DNA of 54,750 bases from an uncultured Clostridia bacterium (lineage in GTDB: Bacteria; Bacillota; Clostridia; Oscillospirales; Acutalibacteraceae): assembly GCA_946183365.1 (NCBI GenBank), contig CAMHAH010000019.1:1-54750 (forward strand), written 5' to 3'. The notes beneath the pieces were generated by a model. It was not told the DNA's origin, made no database searches, and saw only the letters and a program-made list of their open reading frames with translations. The translations under genes were made by a program, and so were the position numbers. Shown piece after piece: positions 1-8,240 of the stretch. Numbering within the stretch: position 1 is the stretch's first letter; each line of letters starts with the position of its first letter.

Positions 1-25
1 AAGTAATTACGGGTCTCTTTTCTTC

Positions 26-88
26 GTTGTTTAATTTTCAAGGTCCTTTGTCACTGAGAATTCGAGGTTACATTCGTGTAATCTCTCG
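26..88 (-). promoter_or_regulatory. rRNA-type leader with boxA-like motif and hairpin
   Basis: On the minus strand a stem formed by 78-88 and 63-71 (CGAGAGATTAC with GTAACCTCG) is followed by ACCTTGAAAATTAAACAAC at 26-44. This resembles the TCTTTGAAAACTGAACAA element in rRNA leaders and spacers of Firmicutes, part of which is the boxA antitermination site bound by NusB-S10. With the perfect promoter just upstream, an rRNA or tRNA operon starting left of the window is the likely reading. The operon itself is not visible. Confidence 0.55.
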
Positions 89-106
89 TTGCTCAGCGTA
101 AGTCAT

Positions 107-135
107 ATTATATTCGATTTAGCAGCAAATGTCAA
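107..135 (-). promoter_or_regulatory. Consensus leftward promoter (rRNA/tRNA-operon type)
   Basis: On the minus strand a perfect -35 TTGACA (130-135) and a perfect -10 TATAAT (107-112) are separated by 17 bp. The promoter points to the left edge of the window, away from the rightward gene at 415. It is followed by a hairpin and a boxA-like leader, so it most likely drives a stable-RNA operon that lies outside the window. The rest of 136-414 is AT-rich and I see no gene in it. Confidence 0.75.
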
Positions 136-414
136 GTAAAATTTTCAAATTTTTTAAAAAATTTTTTAATAAATTCTATCTTGTAAATTTGCGTAAAAAA
201 TCACTTATTATATCAGGCAGGATTTATTGCTTTAGAACCTGATAAATAAGCGAATACGGAATATATTATAACCGACGCGAGTTATTTTATACCACATTTT
301 CACATTTAGGTCAATACCTTATTTAAATTATTACAAATCTGTAATTTCATTTACGCCGTTTTATGGTATTATATATTAGAAGATATACTATATGTAGTTA
401 TTCAGGGGTGTAAT

Positions 415-1029
415 ATGGAAAAGTTCGTAATAACAATAGGCAGACAGTTCGGAAGCGGAGGCCGTTCGATTGGTCAGAAGCTTGCAGATAAGTTAAACGT
501 TTCCTTTTATGATAAGGAATTGATCTCTTTAGCGGCTAAAGAAAGCGGTACCGATCCCGAGATATTCAAGGGAGTCGACGAAAAAGCCGCTAACAGCCTT
601 CTGTATTCTCTTTCTATGGGAATGTACAGCTTTGGCAGCGGATTCTCAGCTATGGGAGATCTTCCCGTAAATGATAAGCTATACTTACTGCAGCATAAGA
701 TAATCAAGCAGATCGCCGAAAAGGAATCTTGTGTTATAGTCGGAAGATGCGCAGACTATGTTCTCAAAGATGATCCTAACTGTATCAATATATTTGTATA
801 TGCGAATATGGAATTTCGCAAGGAGCAGAGCGTTAAGAAACACGGTATAGACGAGGACAGAGCGGAGCACATCATCAATAAAACAGATAAAAGCAGAGCT
901 AACTACTACAGCTTTTATTCCGGTCAGAAATGGGGTATGGCTGAAAACTATGATCTTTGTATAGACAGCTCAAAACTGAGTGAAGAAAAGATCGTCGATC
1001 TGATAATCGATTACATCAAAATGAGATAA
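415..1029 (+). CDS. Cytidylate kinase-like family protein
   Basis: 204 aa. The N-terminus VITIGRQFGSGGRSIGQKLA is the P-loop of the cytidylate-kinase-like family (AAA_26 / Cytidylate_kin2), in which the GSGG...G stretch takes the role of Walker A. This family is common in Clostridia and is distinct from the canonical Cmk of nucleotide metabolism. It is a predicted cytosolic nucleotide-binding kinase with unproven substrate. The ATG at 415 follows an AGGGGTG ribosome-binding site. The gene stands alone, with a strong terminator just downstream that is shared with the convergent gene. The length is normal for the family and no key residue appears to be missing. Confidence 0.85.
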   Translation: MEKFVITIGRQFGSGGRSIGQKLADKLNVSFYDKELISLAAKESGTDPEIFKGVDEKAANSLLYSLSMGMYSFGSGFSAMGDLPVNDKLYLLQHKIIKQIAEKESCVIVGRCADYVLKDDPNCINIFVYANMEFRKEQSVKKHGIDEDRAEHIINKTDKSRANYYSFYSGQKWGMAENYDLCIDSSKLSEEKIVDLIIDYIKMR

Positions 1030-1036
1030 TATAACG

Positions 1037-1062
1037 AGCCGCGGTAATGCAAAACCGCGGCT
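1037..1062. terminator. Bidirectional intrinsic terminator
   Basis: The inverted repeat AGCCGCGGT / ACCGCGGCT with an 8-nt loop is followed by TGTCTTTTT on the plus strand. It lies between the convergent genes ending at 1029 and 1070, so it probably ends both transcripts. Confidence 0.85.
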
Positions 1063-1069
1063 TGTCTTT

Positions 1070-1438
1070 TTATTTCTTCTTATCAGTAAGCTCATAACTC
1101 ATGTCAAGTAAAGGAGCTATATCGGATAACGGCACCGTACCGTCAAGTAGTATAGTGATCCAACCGTCATGCTTCATATGATACGCCGGGAAATATCCTT
1201 TTTGCATACGAAGAGAGCCTGACATCAGAGGATCACACTTGATATTGAGTATCCATACGATATCGTCGCCGTTAAGTCCCAGTCGACTGCGAGGTATATT
1301 CATAAACAACGCGAACCATTTACGGGTATCCGAGTGACGGAGCACAAAATAATCGGGAGCAATAGCAAAGGGATGATCGGGCTTGGTGCCGAAAGCTTCT
1401 GAAGAATACTATAAGATCTCCCCCATCAAAGTATCCAT
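1070..1438 (-). pseudogene. MmcQ/YjbR-like protein gene interrupted by an early TAG codon
   Basis: Reading from ATG at 1436-1438, which has an AAGGAG site 7 nt upstream inside the end of the PAP2 gene, the frame gives MDTLMGEIL, then TAG (1409-1411), then YSSEAFGTKPDHPFAIAPDY and onward without further interruption to 1070. The residues after the stop (GTKPD, LRHSDTRKWFA, PRSRLGL, LLDGTVP, LLDMSYEL) are those of the YjbR/MmcQ family, including its N-terminal region, so the stop lies inside the conserved reading frame. An open frame starts at GTG 1345 but has no ribosome-binding site and lacks about 20 conserved residues. This is most simply a recent nonsense mutation or a sequencing error; the rest of the frame is undamaged. 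The gene would be translationally coupled to the PAP2 gene (TAGTATG junction). Confidence 0.75.
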
Positions 1439-1439
1439 A

Positions 1440-1988
1440 CTATTTCTCCTTGCGTGAGCGTAAACGCTTAACGCCTCTTTCGCAGGCAGGGAAAACAAAA
1501 TAATGTACAAGCACAGCAAAAATAACGCCAATCGCTACACCCGCGAGAACGTCCGTCGGATAATGAACGCAATTATAAAGACGAGAGAAGGCTACCAGAG
1601 CAGCTATTATAAGCGCGAAAGTACCCCACTTTTTATTATCGAGGAAAATCGCTGTCGCGGCTGCAAATACGTTTACCGTGTGCCCCGATGGAAACGAGCT
1701 GCCGTGAGGCTTTTTGATCAAAGCCTCGAGATAAGGATAAGCTTCGAACGGACGAACTCGTCCGACTACGTTCTTTATTATAAGGTTCGCGACTATATAA
1801 GCGATAGCCATAGACAGCAAAACCTTTATTCCCGTGCTGCGGGTCTTAGAGAATATCAATAGGATAAGTCCCAAGCATATACAGAATAAGCCGTGATCAC
1901 CTAACATTGATAATATCTCCATCGCCTTATCAAGAAACGGCGAACGAATAGCCTGCAATGACTGCAGAAACTGAGCTTCCCAAAGCAT
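1440..1988 (-). CDS. PAP2-family membrane phosphatase
   Basis: 182 aa with about five hydrophobic segments. The three phosphatase motifs of the PAP2 superfamily are all visible: KNVVGRVRP (motif 1, KX6RP), PSGHT (motif 2) and SRLYNCVHYPTD (motif 3, SRX5HX3D). Family members dephosphorylate lipid phosphates such as undecaprenyl pyrophosphate or phosphatidic acid at the outer face of the membrane. The substrate cannot be told from sequence. The ATG at 1988 follows GGAGG. The stop overlaps the start region of the broken YjbR gene, so the two form an operon. The basic C-terminus (RGVKRLRSRKEK) is expected to face the cytosol. Confidence 0.9.
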   Translation of the reverse strand: MLWEAQFLQSLQAIRSPFLDKAMEILSMLGDHGLFCICLGLILLIFSKTRSTGIKVLLSMAIAYIVANLIIKNVVGRVRPFEAYPYLEALIKKPHGSSFPSGHTVNVFAAATAIFLDNKKWGTFALIIAALVAFSRLYNCVHYPTDVLAGVAIGVIFAVLVHYFVFPACERGVKRLRSRKEK

Positions 1989-2029
1989 AATAAAACCTCC
2001 AATTAAAATATTATGTTATGCTTAATCAG

Positions 2030-3646
2030 CTATTTGTTTTTGCGAATAACCTTATCCCTTATATCACTGTACTTCCGGGCGTAGCGTTCATTTGCCTGGA
2101 TAAAGGAATAAACGATAGTACATATCCCGTCGATGACCATAATAACGCCCAAGGCCAGCATGAACCATTTCAGCGTCTGCAGCGGCGTTACCAAGACCAT
2201 TATTCCGCAGATAAAATACAAAAGGGCTTTGAGCGCGTTCTTTATATACGCGAAGTCACGAACAGGGCTGTCTTTGACCTGCAGAAAGCTTCTGTACGCG
2301 ATAACGAGCAGACAGCCGCCCGCCAGTCCGCTTCCGACGACAAACAGCGCCTGATCCTTGACAAGAACAAGAGCGAATATCGTAGTGATTATCAGAAAGA
2401 TATATACACGGGTTCTCTCACGGCTGAAATTCCAATTGCTTTCATATAGCTTTCTCAGAGTATGTATAAGCTGAAAAACGACCAGAGCTCCTAAAGCCGC
2501 TACGGCGATTATCTGCAGCGCGCCTTGAGGAAAGATAAGCATAAGGATACCGATCACCAAAAATACGATACCCTCGATAAGCTCATTTGCTTTGATGAAT
2601 TTAGACAGCTTTCCTGTTCTGAGACGATCCATAAAATCTCCGAATACAAATCTTTCGGGTATCTTTGCGGCGGTTTTGATAGAATCGGTCTCGACCATAT
2701 TGACCAAAAGATCCTCTACCTCATCGACTCCACCGTCCAATATTTGCTGTCGGGTCTCGGCGCCGTGCTTCTCGACAGTATCGAATATACTGTTAACGAG
2801 CCTCTCTCGTTCCTCAGCGGTTACTACGTCAAGCCATTTGTCGGCGACCTCGTTTATCCACAAACTCGAGGGTTCAAAATCAGGCGCTCTGTCAAGCTTG
2901 CCCCTATCGACCTGCCAACTCATTATATCATGCTGCTCAATATTTTTATATGAGCTTTTTACTATCTTCTTATCCGGAAAGTCATGAGGGAATATCTTGC
3001 CGAATACACAGTAGCTCGGCATGATGACCGTTGTCCGGAGCCTTATCCTGTCTATCAAGCTTACGTCGCTGACCTCGGGGCAAAGCCCGGGGCCGTCGTT
3101 ATTATAAATATGTTTTACCCGGCTGAGCTTTTTTTCGCTCAGATTACAGCAGCCGTACAAGGCGAGATTGCCACCCTTGCTGTGACCGCCGACATAGTAT
3201 TCAGAGCTGTCATCTATGACGCGTTCGAGGTAATCCAGCGCCTCTTGCTGTGCCGGGGTCTTAGTGTAGCTCATCATAAAATCTTCACGCCATCCGACGA
3301 GAGAGTCGTCTGTACCGCGAAAAGCTATGTAATACAGACTGTCAGTCAATCTGAATGTCATAGCCGCGAATTGAACTGACGCCTTCTTATCAAAGACATC
3401 TGTAAAATCAGAGATGACCAATCTTCCGAAGCGAACAGAATTATATGCCGCTTTGATGAAATCGTCGCTCTCGTGATCGTTTTTAAGACACCGCCTGAGC
3501 GTAGCTGTTCTGTCGCCCGATTTACTATTCAGGTCGTAGTCGTAATATGTGAGCATACACAAAACAAGATTATCGACCTCGTTAAAGGGCTTCTCATAGA
3601 AAGTGAAATCGGAATACCAATCTATATATTCAGCGAGCGAGCTCAT
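2030..3646 (-). CDS. DUF2974 lipase-like domain fused to a DUF308 membrane domain
   Basis: 538 aa. The N-terminal ~330 residues match the DUF2974 (Mbeg1-like) alpha/beta-hydrolase family, with the nucleophile elbow GGHSKGGNLALY (GXSXG) and a preceding YYIAFRGTDDS strand typical of class-3-lipase-like folds. The C-terminal ~200 residues hold about six hydrophobic segments in the pattern of DUF308/HdeD-type proteins (IVFLVIGILMLIFPQGALQI, then repeated GIMVLVTPL/GVIMVIDGI blocks). The ATG at 3646 follows GGAGGTGAG. It is the downstream neighbour of the TtcA-like gene (12-nt gap), probably cotranscribed. A cytoplasmic hydrolase tethered to the membrane by a C-terminal module is inferred; the substrate is unknown. 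Confidence 0.8.
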   Translation of the reverse strand: MSSLAEYIDWYSDFTFYEKPFNEVDNLVLCMLTYYDYDLNSKSGDRTATLRRCLKNDHESDDFIKAAYNSVRFGRLVISDFTDVFDKKASVQFAAMTFRLTDSLYYIAFRGTDDSLVGWREDFMMSYTKTPAQQEALDYLERVIDDSSEYYVGGHSKGGNLALYGCCNLSEKKLSRVKHIYNNDGPGLCPEVSDVSLIDRIRLRTTVIMPSYCVFGKIFPHDFPDKKIVKSSYKNIEQHDIMSWQVDRGKLDRAPDFEPSSLWINEVADKWLDVVTAEERERLVNSIFDTVEKHGAETRQQILDGGVDEVEDLLVNMVETDSIKTAAKIPERFVFGDFMDRLRTGKLSKFIKANELIEGIVFLVIGILMLIFPQGALQIIAVAALGALVVFQLIHTLRKLYESNWNFSRERTRVYIFLIITTIFALVLVKDQALFVVGSGLAGGCLLVIAYRSFLQVKDSPVRDFAYIKNALKALLYFICGIMVLVTPLQTLKWFMLALGVIMVIDGICTIVYSFIQANERYARKYSDIRDKVIRKNK

Positions 3647-3658
3647 ATCTCACCTCCG

Positions 3659-4546
3659 TTAATAGTTTTCAAGGAAATGATGAACGATACCGTCCTTTTT
3701 ATATGCGATGACAGTGTCGATGTTGACGTTATGCATACTGTTGAAAACATTTGCTTCTATATGAGGGTTGCTCTTTTTAAGCTCTTTGATAAGTCGCTTT
3801 GTCTCAAGGCGCTTTGATACCGAAGCCTCCTGCCCCGATCTCTCGGCGTTCTCGGTAAATCGACAGGCGCACTGAAGAAAACGCAGTCCGTTGAAATCAC
3901 GCCAAGCCTTTATATCATCCTCACGAATATAATACATAGGTCTGATAAGCTGCATACCCTCGTAATTTGTCGAATGCAGCTTAGGCATCATTGTCTGTAT
4001 CTGACCGCCCCAAAGCATACCCATGAGGATCGTCTCGATCACGTCGTCATAATGATGTCCCAAGGCTATCTTGTTACATCCGAGCTCACGGGCCTGTTTA
4101 TAAAGATGACCTCGTCTCATTCTGGCGCAGAGATAACACGGAGACTTATCTATCTTATATACAGCGTCAAAGATACGGGTATCGAATATCTGTATCGGCA
4201 CGCCGGTGATACGGGCGTTGCTCTCGATCATAATACGGTTAAGCTCGTTGTATCCGGGATCCATCACCATGAACACAAGCTCAAAGGGGAACTTATCGTG
4301 TCGCTTGAGTTCCTGAAAAAGCTTAGCCATAAGCATACTGTCCTTGCCACCGGAGATACAAACGGCGATCTTATCCCCCGGCTGGATCATATCAAATTCA
4401 ACGATAGCTTTGGTAAAGCGGCTGAATATGTTCTCTTTAAAGCGACGGCGCTTGGTGATGCTCTGTTCGATCTCTCGGGAGCGTTCGGGAGAATCGCAGT
4501 ATTCACGAAGCTCCTCTGCCGATATCACAGACGAGTTATCCGACAT
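3659..4546 (-). CDS. TtcA-like tRNA 2-thiolation PP-loop ATPase
   Basis: 295 aa. The PP-loop SGGKDSM (about residues 64-70) binds ATP and adenylates the target base. The CYLC pair followed by RMRRGHLY, plus a later CAC, are in the positions of the cysteines that hold the iron-sulfur cluster in TtcA-type enzymes. ALGHHYDDVIETILMGML is the second conserved block of the TtcA/TtuA group. The family thiolates tRNA bases (C32 for TtcA). The Clostridial branch is longer at the N-terminus and its exact position of action is not proven. The ATG at 4546 follows GGAGGG. It is the first gene of a leftward pair with the DUF2974 protein. Confidence 0.85.
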   Translation of the reverse strand: MSDNSSVISAEELREYCDSPERSREIEQSITKRRRFKENIFSRFTKAIVEFDMIQPGDKIAVCISGGKDSMLMAKLFQELKRHDKFPFELVFMVMDPGYNELNRIMIESNARITGVPIQIFDTRIFDAVYKIDKSPCYLCARMRRGHLYKQARELGCNKIALGHHYDDVIETILMGMLWGGQIQTMMPKLHSTNYEGMQLIRPMYYIREDDIKAWRDFNGLRFLQCACRFTENAERSGQEASVSKRLETKRLIKELKKSNPHIEANVFNSMHNVNIDTVIAYKKDGIVHHFLENY

Positions 4547-4711
4547 TTTCTCCCTCCATATGACAAATTTTAATACTATTAGATTACCTCAAAGTCCGAT
4601 CTCAGTCAACAGCATAATGGAATTATGAATAAATAATCTTCCTTGAGAGCTTTATTGAGCGAAAGAAAGGACCATCGTATTTTGAAGCACGACAGTCCCC
4701 TGCTGATGATG

Positions 4712-5665
4712 TTATGTATTTTTGAAAAGATAATCTATTGCGAACTCAGCCGCCTTGTCGAAATCATCACCGCCGAAGCCGTGGCCAGCGCCTTCGATAA
4801 TATGAAGCTCAGCATTCGGGAAGAGCTTCAGCGCCTGCTCGGATATGTTGACAGACACCAGCTTATCATCAGATCCGTGGATCATAATAACGTTGCCGTC
4901 GAAGGTGTTCAGCCTGCTCATGACCTCTACTCCGAAAAGATCGGTCACGAACTTGCTGCCGAGCTGATAATCGTCGCCGAACGAGATAGTCTGAGGTACA
5001 TCCTCGGGGCTGCTGTATCTGCCGAATACCGCCTCAGCCATGGTCAGCGCGGGATACATAAGTATCATGCCCCTGACCTTGTCCTTGTTGTCAAGAGCTA
5101 CCATAGTGCTGACCAAGCCGCCCTGACTGCCGCCCTCAAGGAACACATAGTCTGTATCGACGAAATCCCATGTAAGAGCGGTATCGAGTATCTTTTGAAG
5201 ATCTGAAGCCTCTGTAACAGCAGACATCTGCATAGGGTCACCGTCGCTTCGGTTCTCGTTAGACGGTTTGCTTCCGCCCGGAAAATCAAAGGTATAACCC
5301 GCGAAGCCTTTCTCTGCATAACGCTTGCAAAAGCCCTCTCCCGCCTCGTGGTTTGAGCCGAGCCCGTGAGAATGGATAACAAGCGGGAATTTACTTACTC
5401 CTTCTATAATAGGTATATAGGCTACGCCGTAGATACGGTTGCCGTTGTTCTCACACCATATCTCCCGCGTTTCGTATTCATATACAGCGTCAGGATCACG
5501 CACAGCTTTTGTCTCCTTTTCAGCGGACGTAGTCTCGGTCGGTTTTTGAGTTTCGCTGACAGCCTCGGTCTGAGCCGCTGTCTCATCGGTTTTTTGAGTA
5601 TTGCCGCACGCCGCGAGCGCCATCACCATAGCGGCAGCCATAATTATACAAAGCAGTTTTTTCAT
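4712..5665 (-). CDS. Lipoprotein alpha/beta hydrolase (esterase-like)
   Basis: 317 aa. The signal peptide ends in the lipobox LAAC (residues 17-20), so the protein is lipid-anchored on the outside of the cell. A Thr/Glu-rich linker (about 22-58) leads to an alpha/beta hydrolase domain. VIHSHGLGSNHEAG holds the oxyanion region, GGSQGGLVS the nucleophile serine, HGSDDKLV the acid, and GAGHGFGG the histidine, so the triad looks complete. The domain resembles cinnamoyl/feruloyl-esterase-type hydrolases (family knowledge; substrate inferred only). In a plant-fibre-degrading organism, removal of ester side groups is plausible. The gene is monocistronic. Confidence 0.85.
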   Translation of the reverse strand: MKKLLCIIMAAAMVMALAACGNTQKTDETAAQTEAVSETQKPTETTSAEKETKAVRDPDAVYEYETREIWCENNGNRIYGVAYIPIIEGVSKFPLVIHSHGLGSNHEAGEGFCKRYAEKGFAGYTFDFPGGSKPSNENRSDGDPMQMSAVTEASDLQKILDTALTWDFVDTDYVFLEGGSQGGLVSTMVALDNKDKVRGMILMYPALTMAEAVFGRYSSPEDVPQTISFGDDYQLGSKFVTDLFGVEVMSRLNTFDGNVIMIHGSDDKLVSVNISEQALKLFPNAELHIIEGAGHGFGGDDFDKAAEFAIDYLFKNT

Positions 5666-5798
5666 ATATTCATCTCCCGTTATTTATTTAACACAGACAT
5701 AATAACATAAAAATAATATTTTATCAAATACTTTTTCTTATTCACAAGATCGGTTCAACAGATAACATACATTTCAAAGCGTACAAAGCCGACACAGC

Positions 5799-5827
5799 TT
5801 GACAAAATAATAACGATTAACTATAAT
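5799..5827 (+). promoter_or_regulatory. Sigma-A promoter of the Na+/Ca2+ exchanger gene
   Basis: A perfect TTGACA (5799-5804) and a perfect TATAAT (5822-5827), 17 bp apart, lie 33 bp before the ATG at 5860. Confidence 0.8.
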
Positions 5828-5859
5828 TTAGCAGTAGAAAAAGGGGATGTAAATTCAAT

Positions 5860-6837
5860 ATGGAAATGGCTCTGAATATCTTTTTGCTGATAGTCGGATT
5901 CGTCGCTCTTATCAAGGGCGCAGATATTTTTGTAGACGGCAGTTCATCGCTTGCGGCTATCTTCAAGGTCCCGTCGGTCATAATCGGTCTTACGATAGTC
6001 GCCCTCGGTACCAGCGCTCCTGAGCTCGCGGTAAGTACATCAGCCGCTCTCAAAGGCTCCAACGAGATCGCGCTGAGCAATGTTGTCGGCTCAAATCTGT
6101 TCAACCTGCTTGTGGTACTCGGCGTATGCGCGATAATCAAGCCCATACCGATAGACGGAGTCATCAAAAAGCGTGATTATCCGCTTTCTATCGGCGCTAC
6201 GGTACTTCTCTTCCTCGCCGTAGGTATACCGGCTTTGAAAAACATAGATTTTTCGAATATAAAGATGTCTGAAAACGTCAGCGAGGTCACCAGAATAATC
6301 GGTATAATCCTTCTGGTATGCTTCATCGGTTATATAGCTATGCTGATAATCTCAGCAAAGAAGAACAAGACCGAAGAGACGCCTACAAAGACTATGTCTC
6401 CGTTAAAGAGCGTTCTGTTCATCCTGCTCGGTATAGGTCTTATAATCGCGGGCGGCCAGTTCGTAGTAAACTCAGCTAAATACATCGCCGCCGCGTTCGG
6501 TATGTCAGAGACGCTGATCGGTCTTACGGTGGTAGCCGTAGGAACATCCCTGCCTGAGCTTGTGACCTCGGTAGTCGCCTCAAAGAAGGGTGAGAACGGA
6601 CTTGCCATAGGTAATGTAGTCGGTTCTAATATATTCAATATTTTATTCATCCTCGGCATTTCCTCTACCCTGCACCCCATCCCCGTAAATATGGCTTGCC
6701 TGATAGATTTCGCTATCCTGCTGGTTGCTTCCATAATGGTTTATTTTTTCTCGCTTTCAAAGAAAATAAACCGAATTGAAGGTGCAGTGATGATCCTGTT
6801 CTATATAGGAACAGTAGTATATGCGGCTCTCAGATAA
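5860..6837 (+). CDS. Sodium/calcium exchanger family (CaCA, YrbG-like)
   Basis: 325 aa, about ten transmembrane segments. The two inverted alpha-repeats that form the ion pathway are clear: GTSAPELAVS with NVVGSNLFN in the first half, and GTSLPELVTS with NVVGSNIFN in the second half. The acidic residues in GTSxPE coordinate Ca2+ in this family. The central cytoplasmic loop is short (SAKKNKTEETPTK), as in prokaryotic YrbG-type proteins. It likely extrudes Ca2+ or another cation against Na+ or H+. The ATG at 5860 is 9 nt after an AAGGGGATG site; ATG 5866 is a possible alternative. Confidence 0.9.
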   Translation: MEMALNIFLLIVGFVALIKGADIFVDGSSSLAAIFKVPSVIIGLTIVALGTSAPELAVSTSAALKGSNEIALSNVVGSNLFNLLVVLGVCAIIKPIPIDGVIKKRDYPLSIGATVLLFLAVGIPALKNIDFSNIKMSENVSEVTRIIGIILLVCFIGYIAMLIISAKKNKTEETPTKTMSPLKSVLFILLGIGLIIAGGQFVVNSAKYIAAAFGMSETLIGLTVVAVGTSLPELVTSVVASKKGENGLAIGNVVGSNIFNILFILGISSTLHPIPVNMACLIDFAILLVASIMVYFFSLSKKINRIEGAVMILFYIGTVVYAALR

Positions 6838-6859
6838 AAATAAAACTGTATAAAAGCAC

Positions 6860-6890
6860 ACGCTTCCGTTCATAATATGAGCGGAGGCGT
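6860..6890 (+). promoter_or_regulatory. Hairpin that buries the ribosome-binding site of the SpoIIQ-like gene
   Basis: A 14-bp stem with two G-U pairs (6860-6873 with 6877-6890, loop AAT) is followed by TTTTATT. The GGAGG at 6883-6887, the only ribosome-binding site for the ATG at 6897, lies in the 3' arm. The same element can act as terminator of the exchanger gene and keep read-through RNA from being translated. Confidence 0.6.
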
Positions 6891-6896
6891 TTTATT

Positions 6897-7688
6897 ATGA
6901 AGAAATATAAAAATACACAAAAGAAGAAAGCATATGAAAGGGCAGGCTTCTACGTTGCGCTGTCGGTCTGCCTTATGGCGGTAGGAATGGCAGCGTGGTC
7001 GGCATATTCGGCTTTAAGCGATAACGCTGTTGACAGCGACAGCTCATACTTCTCTTCCCTGTCATCAGCTACCGTAGCGGTGGGTCAGGATATGACCGGA
7101 GTTACAGAGAGCGAGACCGCCGCTGAAACACAGCAAACAGAAACGCAGATACCTACACAGGAGCAGACACAACCGCAGGAGAAAACACGCAGCTTCTCTC
7201 TGAGCGAAACTATGCCCGAAGAGAGCGACAGCGCCGAGCAAAAAGCCCTCACGACCATGCAGGCGGTCATGAAGGTCGACGATAGCCTTGTCTATCCAGT
7301 CAAGAGCCGCAAGGTAACAAAGGAATACAGCGAAGACAGCGTATACAACAGCACAATGAAGGACTACAGAGCGCATACAGGCTGTGATTTTGCCGCCGAA
7401 GAAGGCGAGAATGTATATGCGATGAGCGGCGGCACAGTAAAAGATATTTCTGTATCAGAATTATACGGAGCCATCGTTGAGGTCGATTGCGGTGATTACA
7501 CGGTTTACTACTGCGGACTGAGCAATGATTTCAGCGTTGAGAACGGCTACGAACTCAAAGCGGGAGATACGATCGGCAAGGTAGGTAAAATACCTTCTGA
7601 GATCTCAGAAGGCTCTCATATTCATATAGAAATAAGAGTAGGAGATAAGCTGATAGATCCGCTGAGCGTTATAGAGAGCGAAGACTGA
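6897..7688 (+). CDS. SpoIIQ-like LytM/M23 protein
   Basis: 263 aa. A short basic N-terminus (KKYKNTQKKKAYER) is followed by one transmembrane segment (about 17-39), a low-complexity Glu/Thr/Gln linker (about 60-115) and a C-terminal M23 (LytM) domain. The zinc ligands of active M23 peptidases are present: H160 and D164 in HTGCD, H241 and H243 in HIHIE. Topology and length match SpoIIQ, the forespore protein that pairs with SpoIIIAH. Clostridial SpoIIQ usually keeps the metal site, unlike that of Bacillus subtilis. An ordinary membrane-bound M23 endopeptidase is the alternative. No sigma-F promoter was confirmed. Confidence 0.7.
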   Translation: MKKYKNTQKKKAYERAGFYVALSVCLMAVGMAAWSAYSALSDNAVDSDSSYFSSLSSATVAVGQDMTGVTESETAAETQQTETQIPTQEQTQPQEKTRSFSLSETMPEESDSAEQKALTTMQAVMKVDDSLVYPVKSRKVTKEYSEDSVYNSTMKDYRAHTGCDFAAEEGENVYAMSGGTVKDISVSELYGAIVEVDCGDYTVYYCGLSNDFSVENGYELKAGDTIGKVGKIPSEISEGSHIHIEIRVGDKLIDPLSVIESED

Positions 7689-7884
7689 TAAAGCTTTGCC
7701 GATAGTATAATCAGCCGGCACACTGAATATAATATAAATGGTCACGATAAGCGCCCTCGAACCGTTATAGGGGCACACAGCGGGATGCCGCAAAGCTTTC
7801 GGTTTTTGCGGCATCCAGACACACATAATACTTTATCAGCAAAAGCGGCTGCCGCAAAAAGAAAAGCGGCGGTCACTTTTGTGT

Positions 7885-8087
7885 TACAAGAAATCGCTCG
7901 CTTGGAGCGCAATTTTGTATACCCATCGCTCGTGTGCACGCAGCTCGCTGCTGAGCGGGCATAAATCAAAACACGTTCGCTTTCAACTCCTGTTACCCTC
8001 ATTTTGCCGGTACAAGAAAGCGTGCGCCCCACGCGCGCGATTTCGTATACCCATCGCTCGTGCGCACGCAGTGCGCTACTGAGCGGG
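7885..8087. repeat. Direct repeat, two ~75-bp copies 126 bp apart
   Basis: Copies at 7885-7959 and 8011-8087 share TACAAGAAA, then a GC-rich part, then GTATACCCATCGCTCGTG, CGCAC/GCACGCAG and GAGCGGG. They are GC-rich against an AT-rich background and have internal dyads. This 7689-8239 stretch holds no gene. Besides the repeats it contains a GATGCCGCAAA/TTTGCGGCATC hairpin (7783-7816). The function is unknown; the pattern is like an extragenic palindromic repeat family. Confidence 0.65.
7973..8008 (+). repeat. 36-bp dispersed repeat, copy 1 (tRNA-Leu T-arm-like)
   Basis: The sequence ACACGTTCGCTTTCAACTCC and onward recurs with few changes at 22389-22425 inside the island. Its central TTCAACTCCTGTTACC equals the T-arm to acceptor region of the tRNA-Leu genes in this window. 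It may be a derived fragment or a coincidence of a repeat family. Confidence 0.5.
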
Positions 8088-8189
8088 GACTATAAATTAT
8101 TTTTTATTTGACATATGTTACCGCAATAATACAATTTGTATAAAATATCTTTGAAAATCATTAATTATATAGTTTGTTGTAGTTTCCTG

Positions 8190-8240
8190 TCAAATAAAAT
8201 ATTAAAGGCATATACACCAAAAGGTGTATATGCCTTTAAT
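8190..8240 (-). terminator. Intrinsic terminator of the split tRNA-Leu gene
   Basis: A perfect 18-bp stem (8201-8218 with 8223-8240, loop AAAA) directly adjoins the CCA end of the tRNA 3' half and is followed on the minus strand by ATTTTATTTG. It shows that the 3' half is the native end of a once complete transcription unit. Confidence 0.8.

Noticed and set aside
1409..1411. TAG as a recoded pyrrolysine codon
   Set aside because: No pyl genes are seen, and the codon lies in a variable N-terminal region of a family without pyrrolysine; a nonsense mutation is simpler.
2018..3817. Several rightward open frames over the DUF2974 and TtcA-like genes
   Set aside because: They lie opposite genes with clear family motifs, have no ribosome-binding sites and show no recognisable residues.
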